A stretch of DNA of 64,000 nt from positions 4,811,501 to 4,875,500 of the forward strand of contig CM057465.1 of NCBI GenBank assembly GCA_030035585.1. Reading direction: 5' to 3'. Source of the stretch: Dugong dugon (lineage: Eukaryota > Chordata > Mammalia > Sirenia > Dugongidae). Shown here one piece after another: positions 11,447 through 24,089 of the stretch. A model generated the notes under the pieces. It worked only from the letters and a program-made list of their open reading frames with translations, searched no databases and had not been told where the DNA came from. The stretch's first letter is position 1. Each line of letters opens with the position of its first letter. Both the position numbers and the translations under genes were made by a program.

Positions 11447-11660
11447 AAGGGGCCCTGGTGGTGCAGTGGTTAAGCACTCAGCTGCTAACTGAAAGGTCAG
11501 TAGTTCAAACCTACCAGCCAGTCCTTGGGAGAGAGATGTAGCGACCTGCTTCCATAAAGATTACAGCCTTGGTAACGCTGTGGGGCAGTTCTACTCTGTA
11601 CTATAGGGTCGCTATGAGTCAGAACTGACCCGGCAGCAAGGGGGTTGTTTTTTTTTTTTA
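11447..11660 (+). mobile_element. AfroSINE, long form
   Basis: 'ggccctggtggtgcagtggt' head, 'ccataaagattacagccttg' middle block, 'gtcgctatgagtcagaactg' tail, ending in gggttg plus about twelve T. Confidence 0.95.
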
Positions 11661-12794
11661 AATCTACCAGTAAAGGACGGTGAAGGAAGGAAACCTACGT
11701 GTAGGGATGTTTAATGAGAACGTACAACAATCCAACGTGGTCCGAACGGTGAGCACTCGCTGGATGTCATTAGCTATTGAAGTTCCGTTGACAATCTTGA
11801 TATGCTCGTCTCTGTTAGAAAGTGGGGATTCATTAAAAGTAGTACGAATTTAATCTCTTACCAAAGTATCTCTTCTGCAAGCCAATATATACTCAACAAT
11901 AACAATAAAATAGTTGCCACCCAGCATTACCGCCAGGGCTGAGGAAATTAAAAACTGCAGGCACTTCTGGTGTGCTTGCTTGACTTCAAAAGGCCGAGGG
12001 CTCAACCCTCCTGCGAATTCCAACATCCTGAGGCTCTTCCTAAACAGCAGGAGGGCATTCTTCCACAGAGGCTCTCCCCAGGGCTCAGGGCTGGGCTCAG
12101 TAGCTCTGTCTGTCTTCATCTGTAAACATGGCCAAGAACCCTCCCCAGCAGAGGCAGGCCGACAGCACTTCAGGGCAGGACGAGTGGAAGCAGAGACAGT
12201 TTTGCATACTAAAAAGTGAGACGTATTGAAATTGAAAATGTAGCTGTTATCAAGATTACTTATGGAAAAACCAAGGATCTGATTTCAGGAATTTGAAAAC
12301 ATCATAATTCTACCATATGCACCAACAGTAGGACTTCACAGCATATAAAGCACTGGGGAGATAATTTCTGGGATAGGAGCAACCAAACAGACAGTTCTGT
12401 TAAGGAGATCTGTAGGATTTATAGCCCTCCAAATCCAAGAGCAATGCAGGTGTCAGAGAGAAGAAATGATCTACAACTCAAGTGTCTGCAACATGATTCA
12501 CCAAGCATTTCCTCCCATACGAATTATAATGCCTGATAACAGAAACCACAATAAAAGTCTGTAACAAATCCAGAACATGGATTAAAAGGCAGCCATATAT
12601 CATGTAAAACATGCTTACATTGAAGAGAAACACTGGGCGCACCAAGAAACTACCGACCATATGTTTACAACATAATTAATAATGTAGAAGTCTCTTACAG
12701 CAAGAAGTAATTTCATACACAGTGTGTCGATTACTCGACATTCACCTTGTTCAAATACGGTCATTTGCATCCCACATTTTCTGCTCAAGTCAGG
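11661..12794. other. Intronic sequence
   Basis: AT-rich toward the right. No recognised gene or repeat. Confidence 0.5.
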
Positions 12795-14225
12795 GTCCCT
12801 GGATTAGCAAAACACACAGGTTTCATTAAGTTCAAAAAAAAAGTACTGGTATAAGAATACACACACAGACCAATGGAATCGTATTGAGAGTTCAGAAATA
12901 AACCCACACATCTCTGGTCAATTGACAAGGATGCTAAGTCCTTCCAATGGAGAAAGAATAGTCGTTTCAATAAATGGTACTGGGACAACTGGATCTCCAT
13001 ATGCAAAAGGAGGCAGCTGGACCATATCTCATCCCATACACAAACATTAACTCAAAATGGATCAATGACCTAAATATAAGAAATAAAGCCTTCAAACTCT
13101 CCGAAGAAAACACTGAGGTGATTCTGCGGGAACTAACTTCTGACAATGGATTCTTAGATATGATACCAAAAGCACAAGCAGCAAAAGAAAAATAGAGTCA
13201 ATGGACTTCATCCAAATTAATAACTTTTGTGCATCAAAGGACTTTAATAAGAAAGTAAACAGACAACCTACAGAATGGGAGAAAACATTTGATAAATATC
13301 TGATAAGGATTTAATATCCAGAATACTATATAAAGAAAGCTTATAACTAAAAAAAAAAAAGCCCAGTTAAAAAACAGGCAACCTGAACAGACATTTCACC
13401 AAAAAGTATATTCAAATGGCCAACAAGCACATAAAAAGATGCTCAACATCATCAATCATTACCCATTGCCATCAAGTTGGTTCCAATGCAAATCAAAAGC
13501 CAATGAGACACTAGCTCATCCCCACTGGAATGGCAATAATAACAAAAAAAGAAAAGAACAGATGTTGACAAGACTGTGGAGAAACTGGAACCCTCATCCA
13601 CTGTTGGTGGGAACGTGAAATGGAAGCCACCGTTGGCAACAGTTGGGTGGTTCCTCAAAAGGTTGAACACAGAACTACCATACGACCCAGTAATCCCAGT
13701 CCTAGGTATGCACAAGAAGTGAAGGCTGGAATGCAAACATAAAACTCTACCCAGTGTTCACTACAGCACTTTTCACAATAGCCGAAAGGTGTAAACAACT
13801 GAAATGTCCATCAAGAGATGAATGGATTAAAAAAATGTAGTATAAATACACAATGGTGTATTATTCAGCCATAAAGAGAAAGTCCTGATGCATGTCACAA
13901 CATGGATGAACCTTGACAACATCATGCTGAATGAAATAAGTCAGTCTCAAAAGAGTAAATACTATATGATCTCACCTACATGAAATAAGCAAATATATAG
14001 AAACCAAAGCTAATTAGTAATTACTAGGGGTGGGAGAGAAGGGGGAAAGGGAAGTTTCTGCAGAGGAGCACTAAGATTATGTTAATGGTGGTGAAATAAT
14101 TAGTAAAAGTCTAGTGATAATGGTTGCACAACATGAAGACCGTAATCAACGTCAATGAATTACACATGTAGAAACTGTTGAATTGGCAAATATTTTGTTG
14201 TGAATATTTTCACCCAATAAAAAAA
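12795..14225 (+). mobile_element. L1 LINE, ORF2 3' half to 3' end
   Basis: About 1.4 kb colinear with L1 ORF2 and its 3' end: 'agtactggtataagaataca', 'caattgacaaggatgctaag', 'tggtactgggacaactggat', 'gatatgataccaaaagcaca', 'tgttggtgggaacgtgaaat', 'atgaatggattaaaaaaatg', 'acatggatgaaccttgacaa'. Only short open stretches survive, e.g. 12974-13195 ([20 protein letters not shown]...), so it is old and disrupted. A 25-bp AfroSINE-like scrap lies inside at 13462-13486. Confidence 0.9.
13462..13486 (-). mobile_element. 25-bp AfroSINE/RTE tail scrap inside L1
   Basis: 'cccattgccatcaagttggttccaa' interrupts L1 text that elsewhere runs 'catcatcagtcat...ggaaatgcaaatcaaa'. It matches only the shared tail of AfroSINE/RTE. 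Confidence 0.65.
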
Positions 14226-15995
14226 TTTATATACAGAATAGAAAGGAACAAAGCTGTCATTATTCACAGATGATATGATTATCTACTGAAACTCAAACCT
14301 ACAGGCAAATTATTAGAATTGATGAACGAGGTTAGCAGATTTGCTAGATACAAAATCAACTTATAAAAGTCAATTGCATTTCTATATACCAGCAATAAAC
14401 AATTAGACAACCCCATTAAAAATAGAAAGATACCATTTACCAAAAAAGTATCTATAAATAAATGTAACAAAGTGTGCAATACATTTAAGGAGAATATAGT
14501 ATCTTCAAAAAACAAGGATCCTAAGAATAAATGCAAAATCAAAATGCTAATTCTCTCCAAACCAATCTACAGATTCATGTAGTCTTTGAGATTTTCATGG
14601 AACATAACAAGCAGATCTTAAATTTACCTACAAAAGCAAAAGGTCACGAAGACTCGAGAAACAAGAACCAGGCAAGCGTGGCCTGTCACACCAGATATCA
14701 AAACTGCGTAATTAAGACAAAGTGAAGCTGGCACAGGGAAAGACGGTGGAACAGAGAAGAGAGGCCAGAAACTGCCCTACATATATACAAAATCCTGAAA
14801 TATGACAGACAGGACACGGATGATTAGTACAGTTGGTCATCCATGTGGGAAATTTTTAAAGAAATCAATCGACCCCTACATCAAACTCCATACGAAGTCA
14901 ATTTCAAAGGGATTATGGTCCTAAATGTAAAAGGCAAAACTTTAAAACTCTTAGAACAAATTTAAGAAGGTATCTTTGAAGCCTCCCTGGTTGAAAAGAG
15001 TATCTTAGGACAGAGAAAGTTCTAGTGATGAAGGAAGGCTGTTGAATTGGCTACATGACACTAAGAATTTCTACCCTACCTCCTAAAGGCAAGAAGATAG
15101 CTGCATCCATTTATACCCAAAATAGGACTAGTATCCATAATACATTAAGAACTCCTAAAATCAGTACTAAAAACAGGCAAATAGAAACATGAGCAAAAGC
15201 ATTTCATGAGAAGAAAAATAAATGGCCAATAAACCTATGAAAAAATACTTAACTTCATCAGTAATTAAAAACAACGAAAACCAAACCTGTTGTCTCCGAG
15301 TCGATTCTGACTCATAGTGACCCTATAGGACACAGCAGAACTACCCCATAGGATTTCCAAGGAGTGGCTGGTGGATTTGAACTGTCAGCCTTTTGTTTAG
15401 CAGCCGAGCTCTTAACCACTGTACCAGGGCTCCTCATCAGTAATTAGGGAACCGAAAATTAAAGCACAATGAGACACCACTTCATCCCCACGAAGAAAAC
15501 AAAATGTTCACCTAGAAAATTCCACACACTGGTGAGGATGCAGAGCACTGGCACTCAGACACCCAACACAAGCTAGCATTACCCTGCATGTGCATGGCCT
15601 ACACCAAGCCCACACGTCCACTCCTGGGAACCAACCCTGTAGATACTTACACATGTGCACTAGGACTCATTCAAGAATGTTCACAGCAACATTGTGAAAG
15701 AATAGAAAAATGACAACAACCCAAATGCTGTTCAACATTAGACTGGATGGCTAAATGACAGAATACAAGGGCCACTACACAGCAGCAGAAAAAGAATGAG
15801 CTTCAACAACCAGCATCAGTAGATGGAAACCTTGATGTTGTATTTTAAAAAGCATATTCAACACAATTCCATTAGAGATAAAGATCAAAAAACAGGCAAA
15901 ATCATACATACACATAGATACAAGCACATGAGATAAAACTTACAGAACAGCAAGGGAATAATTAACCAAATTCAAGATTACTGTTACTTGTTGGG
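14226..15995 (+). mobile_element. L1 LINE, RT region to near 3' end
   Basis: Second L1 copy, starting in the reverse-transcriptase catalytic region ('ttattcacagatgatatgat' corresponds to F/Y-ADDM) and running through 'tttctatataccagcaataa', 'ccatgtgggaaatttttaaa', 'ggatgcagagcactggc' and 'cctgtagatacttacacatg'. Badly decayed. Interrupted by an AfroSINE at 15268-15433. Confidence 0.85.
15255..15446 (-). mobile_element. AfroSINE, short form, with 13-bp target duplication
   Basis: SINE 15268-15433 within L1. The duplication TCATCAGTAATTA at 15255-15267 and 15434-15446 is perfect. Head read on the minus strand: 'ggagccctggtacagtggtt'. Confidence 0.95.
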
Positions 15996-16029
15996 GGAAT
16001 GGCAAAGAAGGGACTTCAAAGACACCAAT

Positions 16030-16885
16030 GGTTGTTGTGGTTGTTAGGTGCCATCAAGTCAGTTTCGACTCACAGTAACCCTATGCACAACAGAAAGAAA
16101 CATTGCCCTGTCCAGCACCATCCTCACAATTGTTGCTATGTTTCAGCCCATTATTTCAGCCACTTTATCAATCCATCTCGTTGAGGGTCTTCCTCTTTTT
16201 CACTGACCCTCTACCAAGCGTGATGTCCTTCTCCAGGGACTGATCCCTCTTGCACATCCAAAGTATGTGAGACAAAGTCTCATCATCCTCGCTTCTGAGG
16301 AGCATTCTGGTTGTACTTCTTCCAAGACAGATTTGTTCATTCTTTTGGCAGTCCATGGTATATTCAATATTCTTCACCAACCCCACAATTCAAAGGCGTT
16401 AATTCTTCTTCAGTCTTCTTTATTCATTGTCCAGCTTTCATGTGTAAATGAGGTGACTGAAAAGACCATGGCTTGAATCAGGGGCACTTTAGTCTTCAAA
16501 GTGACATCCTTGCTTTTTAACATTTTAAAGAGGTCTTTTGCAGCAGATTTGCCCAGTGCAATGCATCTTTTTATTTCTTGACTGCTGCTTCCACGGGTGT
16601 TGATCGTGGATCCAAGTAAAATGAAATCTTTAACAATTTCAATCTTTTCTTCGTTTATCATGATGTTGCTTATTGGTCCAGTTGTAAGGATTTTTGTTTT
16701 CTTTACGTTGAGTTGTAATCCATACTGAAGACTGTAGTCTTTGATCTTCATCAATGAGTACTTTAAGCCCTCTACACCTTCAGCAAGCAAGGCTGTGTCA
16801 TCAGCATATTGCAGGTTGTTAATGAGGCTGTGGTCTTTGATCTTCATCAGTAAGTGTTTCAAGTCCTCTTTGTGCTTTCAGCAAA
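16030..16885 (-). mobile_element. RTE LINE 3' part (RT C-terminus to tail), 5'-truncated
   Basis: Antisense RTE from tail ('gttgttaggtgccatcaagt') to the RT region. The longest frame, about 16410-16862 minus, encodes LQYADDTALLAE (YADD active site) and later LNVKKTKILTTGP, STINTRGSSSQEIKR and SWTMNKED. In this frame KHLLMKIKDHSL occurs just before YADD and again as KYSLMKIKDYSLQYG after it, so a piece of the RT region is duplicated at the truncated end. Confidence 0.93.
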
Positions 16886-17099
16886 GACAGTAGTAGTAGT
16901 ATTGTTCTATTTCTTAAGCGTGATGGTGAGGATTCTGAAGTTCATTTTTTAATTTTTTCTTCAAATTGAACATATATGTTACACCCTTCTGTTCTTAGAT
17001 ATTTTATCATAAAAACAAAGAAATAGTGAAGGAAAAAATTTATGGATCAGATCCCGAAAATACATACCTGGAAGAGTTTAGCGATTTGATTATATAACA

Positions 17100-17625
17100 A
17101 GTATCATAGTTATCTAGTGCTGCTATAACAGAAATACCACAAGCGGATGGCTTTAACAAAAAGAAATTTATTCTCTCACAGTCTAGCAGGCTATTAGTCC
17201 GAATTCAGGGCACCAGCTCCAGGGGAAGGTTTTCTCTCTGTCAGCTCTGGGCGAAGGTCCTTGTCATCAATCTTCCCCTGGTCTGGGAGCATCTCAGCAC
17301 AGGGACCCTAGGTCCAAAGGACATGCTCCCCTCCTGGTTCTTCATTCTTGGTGGCATGAGGTCCTTCTCCTTTCTGCTTGCTTTGCTCTTTTATATCTCA
17401 GAAGGAGAACGACTTAAGACACAACCTAATCCTGTAGATTGAGTCCTGCCTCATTAACATAACTGCCTCTAATCCAGCCTCATTAACATCATAGAGATTA
17501 GGATTTACAACACATAGGATAATCACATCAGATACGAAAATAGTGGACCACACAATACTGGGAATCATGGCCTAGCCAAGTCAACACATATTTTTGGGGG
17601 ACACAATTCAATCCGTAACAAGTAT
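17100..17625 (-). mobile_element. Solo LTR, ERVL/MaLR-like fossil
   Basis: LTR 17105-17620 flanked by AGTAT at 17100-17104 and 17621-17625. On the minus strand it begins TGTTACGGATTGAATTGTGT, has 'tatataaaagagc', and ends with 'cttctgttatagcagcacta'-type text. Same broad family as the LTRs at 4680 and 36835. No internal region, so it is a solo LTR left by recombination. Confidence 0.9.
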
Positions 17626-17849
17626 GTATTTCCTGGGCTCTCACAAACACTTCTCCACCCCCACCAAAACAAAGAAAGGAAGATTAATCATGAAAAGACT
17701 AACTGAAGTAGCGAGAAGTGCTAAGACAGGGGCACAACAGAACGCTTCAGCAGGTCAGCATCCAGGCTGTGAAGAACCTCCAGCTGTCACCTCCTCCATC
17801 AGGGATGACAGAATGCCCAGGCTGGGTGCAGAATCTGCTTGAATGGGCC
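17626..17849. other. Intronic sequence
   Basis: Nothing recognised. Confidence 0.5.
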
Positions 17850-18310
17850 ATCCACTCACCCCGGTAGTGTGTGCTGCACACTTATCACCTTTGTTGAGAC
17901 ATTGGTGAGACAAAGGTGGCCAGGCCCTGCCCTCACAGAGCCTGCAGTCTATGCAGGACAAAGCAGAGCCCTCAGGGGAGACAATAATGGCAGCAAGATC
18001 ATTCACAGACTTCTCAATCCAATCCAACACCTCAGCACGTCAGGGATAGAAAACACCAACATGAAGGTTTCACCCTCACAGTCGAACGGGAGAGACACGT
18101 CAAATTCCACTCGGCCTAGGTGCCGTCGTGGGACACACACGGGCCTCAGGGGCAGAGAGGGGGACCAAGCCTAGCCTGGGCAGGAACAGGCAGTACTGGC
18201 AAGGCCAAGAGGGGCTGCCAGGAGAGGAGGCTGGTCAGGGTGCATCCCAGACAGAAGGAACAGCACGTGCAAAGGCCAAAACCCGTCCTCCAAGTGGTTC
18301 TGGATCCTTG
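17850..18310 (-). mobile_element. L2 LINE fragments
   Basis: 'ggccctgccctcacagagcc' and 'agacagaaggaacagcacgt' plus 'gcaaaggcc' match the antisense L2 3' region. Diverged and broken up; placement from recall. Confidence 0.5.
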
Positions 18311-18949
18311 GTCCACAGACCCAACTTCTGTTCCAGTGGAACAATGGTAGAGCACACGCCTCTCCCTGCAAAGGCTGTGGTCAGGAGTCCAGTTTACAAG
18401 GAGTTCCCAGGTAGGGGAAGAAGTCAGGGATGACAAAACTTGTACTCCACCAATACGTGCCTCATCAAAAATGCCCATTCCTTTAGGGCCACGGACAAGT
18501 AACTGCACAGTGCTGAGGACGGCACATAAATAATTTGGTTTTCAAAGCTGCATGTTTCATTACGTTCTGCATCTTCTAGATGTAATGAGACACGGCTGCT
18601 CAGGGGCTAACTGGAGAAAGCATCTTACTCCCCTCGTTTGTGACACTGCTCCAAGGAGCAGATAACCAGGGGTCAAACAACACACTGACTGTGGAGGAGA
18701 TGGCTTCTCCACTGAACAGGCCCAAGTGGGATGTCTGAACAGGGTTCTTCCAATGCACTCACTATCCCAGCCTTAACAGCAGGAGGCCCAGCAGGTCAGA
18801 GGCCATATTTTTGTATGTACTGTATCTAATGTGTACAACACCAGACAGATGATAAAAAGAAAAGTAACTAAAACATTGTGAATTTTATTTTCAAATACCA
18901 ATACTGGATAAAAAGGTGAATTGCTAATTTCAACAAAATCTCCTCCATC
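18311..18949. other. Intronic sequence
   Basis: No gene or repeat recognised. Confidence 0.5.
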
Positions 18950-19281
18950 CCCACGAGGAGCCAGGCAGTGCTCAGGGTACCCAGGGCACACGTGGGGGCA
19001 GGGGCCACGGTCCCAGCTCTCATGGGGCTGACGTAACAAGGCGTGAGAGACGTCACAAACAAGACAGATACGATCCAATAAGTGCCACCGAACACATAAA
19101 CTAGACGTGTGACAGAAAGCACGTGGGGCCTCACCTAAGATAGGGTCACTAGGGAAGGCGTCTAACATGGCAACATTTCAGCTAAGACCTGAAGGCAGGG
19201 AAGGAAGCAGACACTCAGAGGTGCCGGGGTGGCCAGTCCTCCAACAAGTGCATACTGAGCAGCAACCCTGCGCCAGGCAGT
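18950..19281 (-). mobile_element. L2 LINE 3' fragment
   Basis: 'gagccaggcagtgctcaggg', 'ctctcatggggctgac', 'aataagtgcca', 'gtcactagggaaggcg' and 'cagctaagacctgaaggcag' follow the antisense L2 3' end in order. Confidence 0.7.
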
Positions 19282-19405
19282 GTTATGGATGCTGGAGCGA
19301 GGGCCGGGCACCGTGATGGGCGCTGGAGCGAGGGCCGGGCACCGTGATGGGTGCTGGAGTGAGGGCCGGGCACCGTTATGGACGCTGGAGTGAGGGTCGG
19401 AAGCA
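19282..19405. repeat. 31-bp minisatellite, 4 copies
   Basis: 'gctggag(c/t)gagggccgggcac' recurs at 19291, 19322, 19353 and 19384, a 31-bp spacing. Appears to have grown from the end of the adjacent L2 text ('aggcagtgttatggatgctg'). Confidence 0.92.
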
Positions 19406-20154
19406 GCACAGACGGAGCTCAGCAGGGAGAGCAGAGCAGAGGCCGGGAGACAATGGGAGGCAGGCGCAGGACCCCAGGCTTTGACTCCCTGAGGAAGCTG
19501 GTGGGAGCTGCTCCATGGAAGGGCTACCCTCCTCCTGTGCACAGCTCTGAGCAGCGGGTGTGGGAGGAGGCCTGGGGGCACCCCCGCACCTGTCCCCATC
19601 CTTTCTGCTGCCTCTGGCCGAGGCCCTCATTGGCCCTGCTTCTGCTCTGAGAAGTCCTGGGCACTGGCTATCGACCCCTCCCACCAGCAGTCAGCCCCCG
19701 TCTAGGTGTACATGCACTTTCCAAATCAGCCTGAGCTGATTTCATACTCAGGAATCCAGGCTCCTCCCCAGAGAGCTGATTCAGAGGGTCTGGGCAAGGC
19801 CTGGGAACCCGCAGACGTCCACAACGTCCACAGCTCTACCTCCAGTCAAACTCTCTTCCGAACCAAACACCTGCTTATCCACTTGTGACTTGGAAACCTC
19901 ACAGGCGCCTCAAACTCAGCAGACCTAGATGAAGCCATGCTCTTCCTTCCAAACCTGCTCCCCTCCAGCGCCCCCCAACCCCACCACCCTGGTGAATCAT
20001 GCACTATCTCCTACATGGTCAGCCTGATGCCTGGGGCTCACAATCACTGTTCAGAGTGGGAAGCAACCCTGACACTGTAATGGTGGACACATGACGTATT
20101 TGCCAAAACCCACTGGATAATACAACACAAAGAATGAACCCCTCTAGGTGTGGA
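19406..20154. other. Intronic sequence
   Basis: GC-rich to 19.7 kb, then mixed. No gene recognised. Confidence 0.5.
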
Positions 20155-20310
20155 GTAGAAAACAGGGACTAAAGGGTGCAAGTGACTCATCCAAGGGCAC
20201 AGAGTTGCTAGGGTACAGCCAGGGCTGGAGGCTGGGCCACCCAGAGTAAAGCCAGCACCGCTTCCATCCATACACCAAGCAGTGGCTCTACCACCTGCCA
20301 TCCTTCTCTT
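20155..20310 (-). mobile_element. MIR SINE, old
   Basis: 'gtgactcatccaagggcaca' then 'gagttgctagggtacagcca' resembles the antisense MIR core ('cacacagctagtaagtgg'). Confidence 0.55.
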
Positions 20311-20399
20311 CAGACGGGCAGAATGCATGAACAAAACCACTATGCCGACCTGGAATTTGCCATTTCTCACTCTCACGTACTTGCGTGTTAGTCTTATTT

Positions 20400-20935
20400 C
20401 ATTTATATTGACCTCTAAGCAGTATTTCTAAGTATTGCTGGGAATGGACTTGAACTTTCTGTCAGTGATAACACACACATTATGCTGGCACCTTGCTCCA
20501 CTCACTCAACATTACATGTGTGAGGCTCATCTACTTTGTTATGTCACCCTAGCTAATTCATTTTCTCTGCTGCACAGCATTCCACTGTATGAGTATATTG
20601 CAATTTATTTATCCACTCTTCTTCTGAGGGCCATTCAGTGTCTTTCCAACAGCCTTACTGTTACAATCACTACAATCGCTGCTATTCTAGAAGGTCTTGC
20701 CATCTGGCTGTTCGCATGCCAGTCCGTCTAAGGTAAGGCCTGTAGCTGGGACTGGAACTGCAGGGTCACAGGGCTGCAGAGTAAGCACAGGTGCAACTTC
20801 ACCAGGTAAGGCCAAACTGTCTCCCAAGGTGGAAATCTGGAATCTTCACTCCCACTCACAAAGGATGAGAGTGGCCAGTGTGCCACAGTCTTAGCAACAC
20901 CTCTGCTGTCTTGCTTTTTGATGTTTGGCCTTTGT
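20400..20935 (-). mobile_element. L1 LINE 3' fragment, old
   Basis: Antisense L1: 'cactgtatgagtatattgca', 'tttatccactcttcttctga', 'cttcactcccactcacaaag' and 'tttttgatgtttggcc' follow the order of the L1 3' end. Confidence 0.7.
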
Positions 20936-21524
20936 TCTTGGTTCTTTCGAGGCAGACCAACACCTGAGGCTAATGAATCGGGGGTAACCAGACCACGAGG
21001 GACAACCTGGGGGCCGATGCTGATTAAGTTTCATGAAGCATAACATAACCTATCATGGCCACATGGGAAAGCGGGTAAGAGCCCTGAGCCCTAAGGCTCA
21101 GAGGAGCTTCCTGGTTGGTGACCACACACAGGAGAGGGTAGCGAGTCCCTCCTGGGGACATGGAACCTCCATGCTGGGACCTTGCAGAGACCACACCCTA
21201 TGTGTCTCTTCATTTGTATCCTTTTTGATTGTAGTAAATCTGCAGCAATAACTATGGTATACTCTCCATGGCATTTTGTGAGTTGTTCCAGCAAATTAAT
21301 GAACCCACAGAGACAGTAGGAGCCAGCGGGGGTGGGTTTCTGCCTATTTGGCAGTCTGAAAGAAGGCGTTCTTCTAACTTGTGAGACCTGACCCAGCTCC
21401 AAGTGGCTAGAGTTGGAGAGAGAGTCATGTGAGCAGCTGGTGATGAAGATGGAAAAAGGGGAAGGTGAGGACTGAATCCATCCCCATGTTTTGGGTACTG
21501 GATTCATGCTCATTCTGGCTGCAC
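20936..21524. other. Intronic sequence
   Basis: Unrecognised sequence between two antisense L1 pieces. It may be an insertion into one L1. Confidence 0.45.
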
Positions 21525-22520
21525 AGTGGATTTATCCACTTTGCCCTTTGCTTAGTGTAGCATCTTGTCATTTATTTTTATGGCATTAGATTTTTGGTTC
21601 TTTCCTCTGAAATGCCTGTTCAATTTTCTGCCCTTCTGGCAGAGGAGATGACGGAGGGGTGTGTTAGGTTGTTAAGTCTTTTGTTAGTGATTTTAAATTT
21701 GATTTATAAATTCTGGATGCTAAATATTTGTAAGTTATATGTGTAGCAAAATTTCCTCCCACGTTGTGGGTTATTTTTTCACATTTTGGAAGTCTTTGGA
21801 TTTTCCCACTGCTGTCAAGTGGATTCCGACTCATAGAGACCCTAAAGGAATACAATGAAGCTTTTAAGTATAACATAGTTTGTTTTCTCGATCTTTTTCT
21901 GTGTGCTCTGTGATTTTTGCATCAGCCTTAAGAAATCCTTCCCTATCCTGGGGTCCTAAAGATATTCTCCTTCAATTTCTTTTTAAAAGGTTTAAAGTTG
22001 TATCTTTCATATTTGGGTCTTCAACCACCTAAAGATATTGCTTATTTTTCTGTCTGATATAAATTAGCAATCTAATATTATTTTTTTACATATGAATATC
22101 AATACTTGTTTCACCACTGATCTTCTAACATAAATCAAGTTAACGTATCATTCCACGGGCCTGCTTCTGGGTTCTCTAGTTTGTTCTACTATTCCACTGC
22201 ATATCTCTACATTAATATAATTCATGTTTTATAGCTTGAGAAAAATTTCTCACGTCTGATAGGGCAAGTTCCACCTTATTCTTCAAGCTTGTCTTAGCTA
22301 CTCTTGGCCCCTCTGCAGGTAGGTAGATAAGACAGACAGACAGGCAGACACATCACGCACAGTGTGTGTGTGCGCGTGCACAGTAGAATCCATTTGCCAA
22401 GTGCCATTTGAAATTCCAGTTGGAATTTTTATGGAATTGCACTGAACTAACAGAGTAATTTGAGGGACAGTTAACATATTTGTGACAGAGTCTTTCTATC
22501 CATGAACGTATATCTCCATT
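21525..22520 (-). mobile_element. L1 LINE ORF2 fragment, old
   Basis: Antisense ORF2 text such as 'tttgatttataaattctgga', 'aaatttcctcccacgttgtg', 'tccctatcctggggtcctaa', 'gtttctctagtttgttctac'-like text and 'tatggaattgcactgaacta'. A small AfroSINE tail scrap and a short (gacagaca)n/(tg)n patch near 22330-22380 interrupt it. Confidence 0.8.
21806..21852 (-). mobile_element. AfroSINE tail scrap inside L1
   Basis: 'cccactgctgtcaagtggat' then 'tccgactcatagagacccta' matches only the 3' tail of AfroSINE/RTE. The rest of the element is absent. Confidence 0.75.
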
Positions 22521-22710
22521 TGAAGAAGACAGATGAAAAATTAATGAGTTAACTTTAAAATGATGAATTTTATGATATGTGAATTATATTCCAAAAAAGT
22601 AAAAAAATTAATAAGTATTTAACTTAAGATGCTTTGTAGTTGAAATACAACAAGAGAATAAGGTAAAATGAAAGTAAGGAAAACGAAGATAAATTACTGA
22701 AAGACATAAT

Positions 22711-22886
22711 ACAAAGGATCAACCCATTGCCATCGAGTCGATTCCGATTCATAGCGATCCTACAGGACACAGTAGAACTTCCCCATAGGGTTTCCAAGGG
22801 GCAGCTGGTGGATTCGAACTACTGACCTTTTGGTTAGCAGCTGAGCTCTTAACCATTGTGCCACCAGAGGTCCAAAAGATCAACAA
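22711..22886 (-). mobile_element. AfroSINE, short form, with target duplication
   Basis: SINE about 22723-22873 ('ccattgccatcgagtcgatt' to 'ccaccagaggtcc'). Flanks 'aaaggatcaac' and 'aaaagatcaac' form an 11-bp duplication with one change. Confidence 0.94.
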
Positions 22887-24089
22887 GACGACGAATATCC
22901 ATACACATTCTGCTTTAACTGAGCTCCGCAAATTCTGCGTTTGATGGTGGTGAGTTTCGTTAGGGGAGGGGTGCTGTTTTAGCCACAGCAATATTCATGC
23001 TACCCACAGGTCTGCTTTCCCACTCTTAAATAAATGACAGATATAGCATGCCTGGGGACCAGAAGACTCAAGTTGTCATTTCTTCCCAAATGCCTCTAAG
23101 TGCAGCCATGTGACTAAGCTCTAGCCAGCAAGAAGCAGAAGCTAGGAGCACCATCTATGAAACATCTTTAGAAGGAGGGGGCATGACTTGCTCCAGCCAT
23201 TTCTGATTTTTCCTCCTAGTGGGAATGTAAACGTGGTGGACAGGCCTAGAGCAGCCAACTTGGACTAAGAGGTTAAAGCCAAGCATAGAGGTACAGCTAA
23301 GCAGAAGGAGCCTGAGTCCCCACCACGAATGTGTACACGAGACAGTGATAAGCACCCACCTTGTAAAGCCACTCCTGTTAGGGATCTGCAGTCACATGCA
23401 GATACAGCCAAGGCTAGCCTATACAATGCCAGAAACCATAACTTCATTTTCCTACTGGCCAACACAAGCCCGACGTTTCAATACTTTTCCTACAGCCCTT
23501 GCTCAGCATTTAACTTCCTCACACACCAGGATGTGCTCAAATGCTCCGCTGTCACACTCAGCCAGCCAGCATGAGCCCCCCTCTCCCCTAGAAGCCCACC
23601 TGCCCTTCGAGTTTCGTCACCCTGCTGAGCCTGGAGCCTGGAGAGGAGCTCCGTCTCCAGAAGGCGCTCAGGAGAGCTCAGTGAAAAATCGTTTCCGACC
23701 CAATGCCAGAGCAGATGTGTTCCAAACTGACAGGATCAAGCCCAACATTTCACAGACAAAGCAGGTCACCTGGAGATCACTCTGGATCACTGCTCCAAAG
23801 ACAAGACACCTGAGTGCTCACCTCCACAATGGATGTGTCACATGGCAGGGGAAAAAATAAAAACATAAACCAAAGGTCTTGGGGGAGACTCTATTTTCCA
23901 TAAAAGAATAGATAAAAAAAGGTTATAAAATGTTACCTCGTTTTCCAACTAGAATAAGCACAACTATTAAAAGGGACAAAGAGAAGGATTTTAAAATGAC
24001 TACTTGTGGTGAAAACTAATTTTCTCTTTTTGTGTTCCACTAGCTATGAGTACTTTGGCTTTAACAATCTCACGTAGTTTTTTTGAACA
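22887..24089. other. Intronic sequence with possible old LTR-like stretch
   Basis: About 23060-23310 ('aagctctagccagcaagaag', 'ggagcctgagtcccc') resembles old ERVL-type LTR text but is too diverged to assign. The rest is unrecognised. Overlapping frames at 23329-23860 have no homology I can see. Confidence 0.4.
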
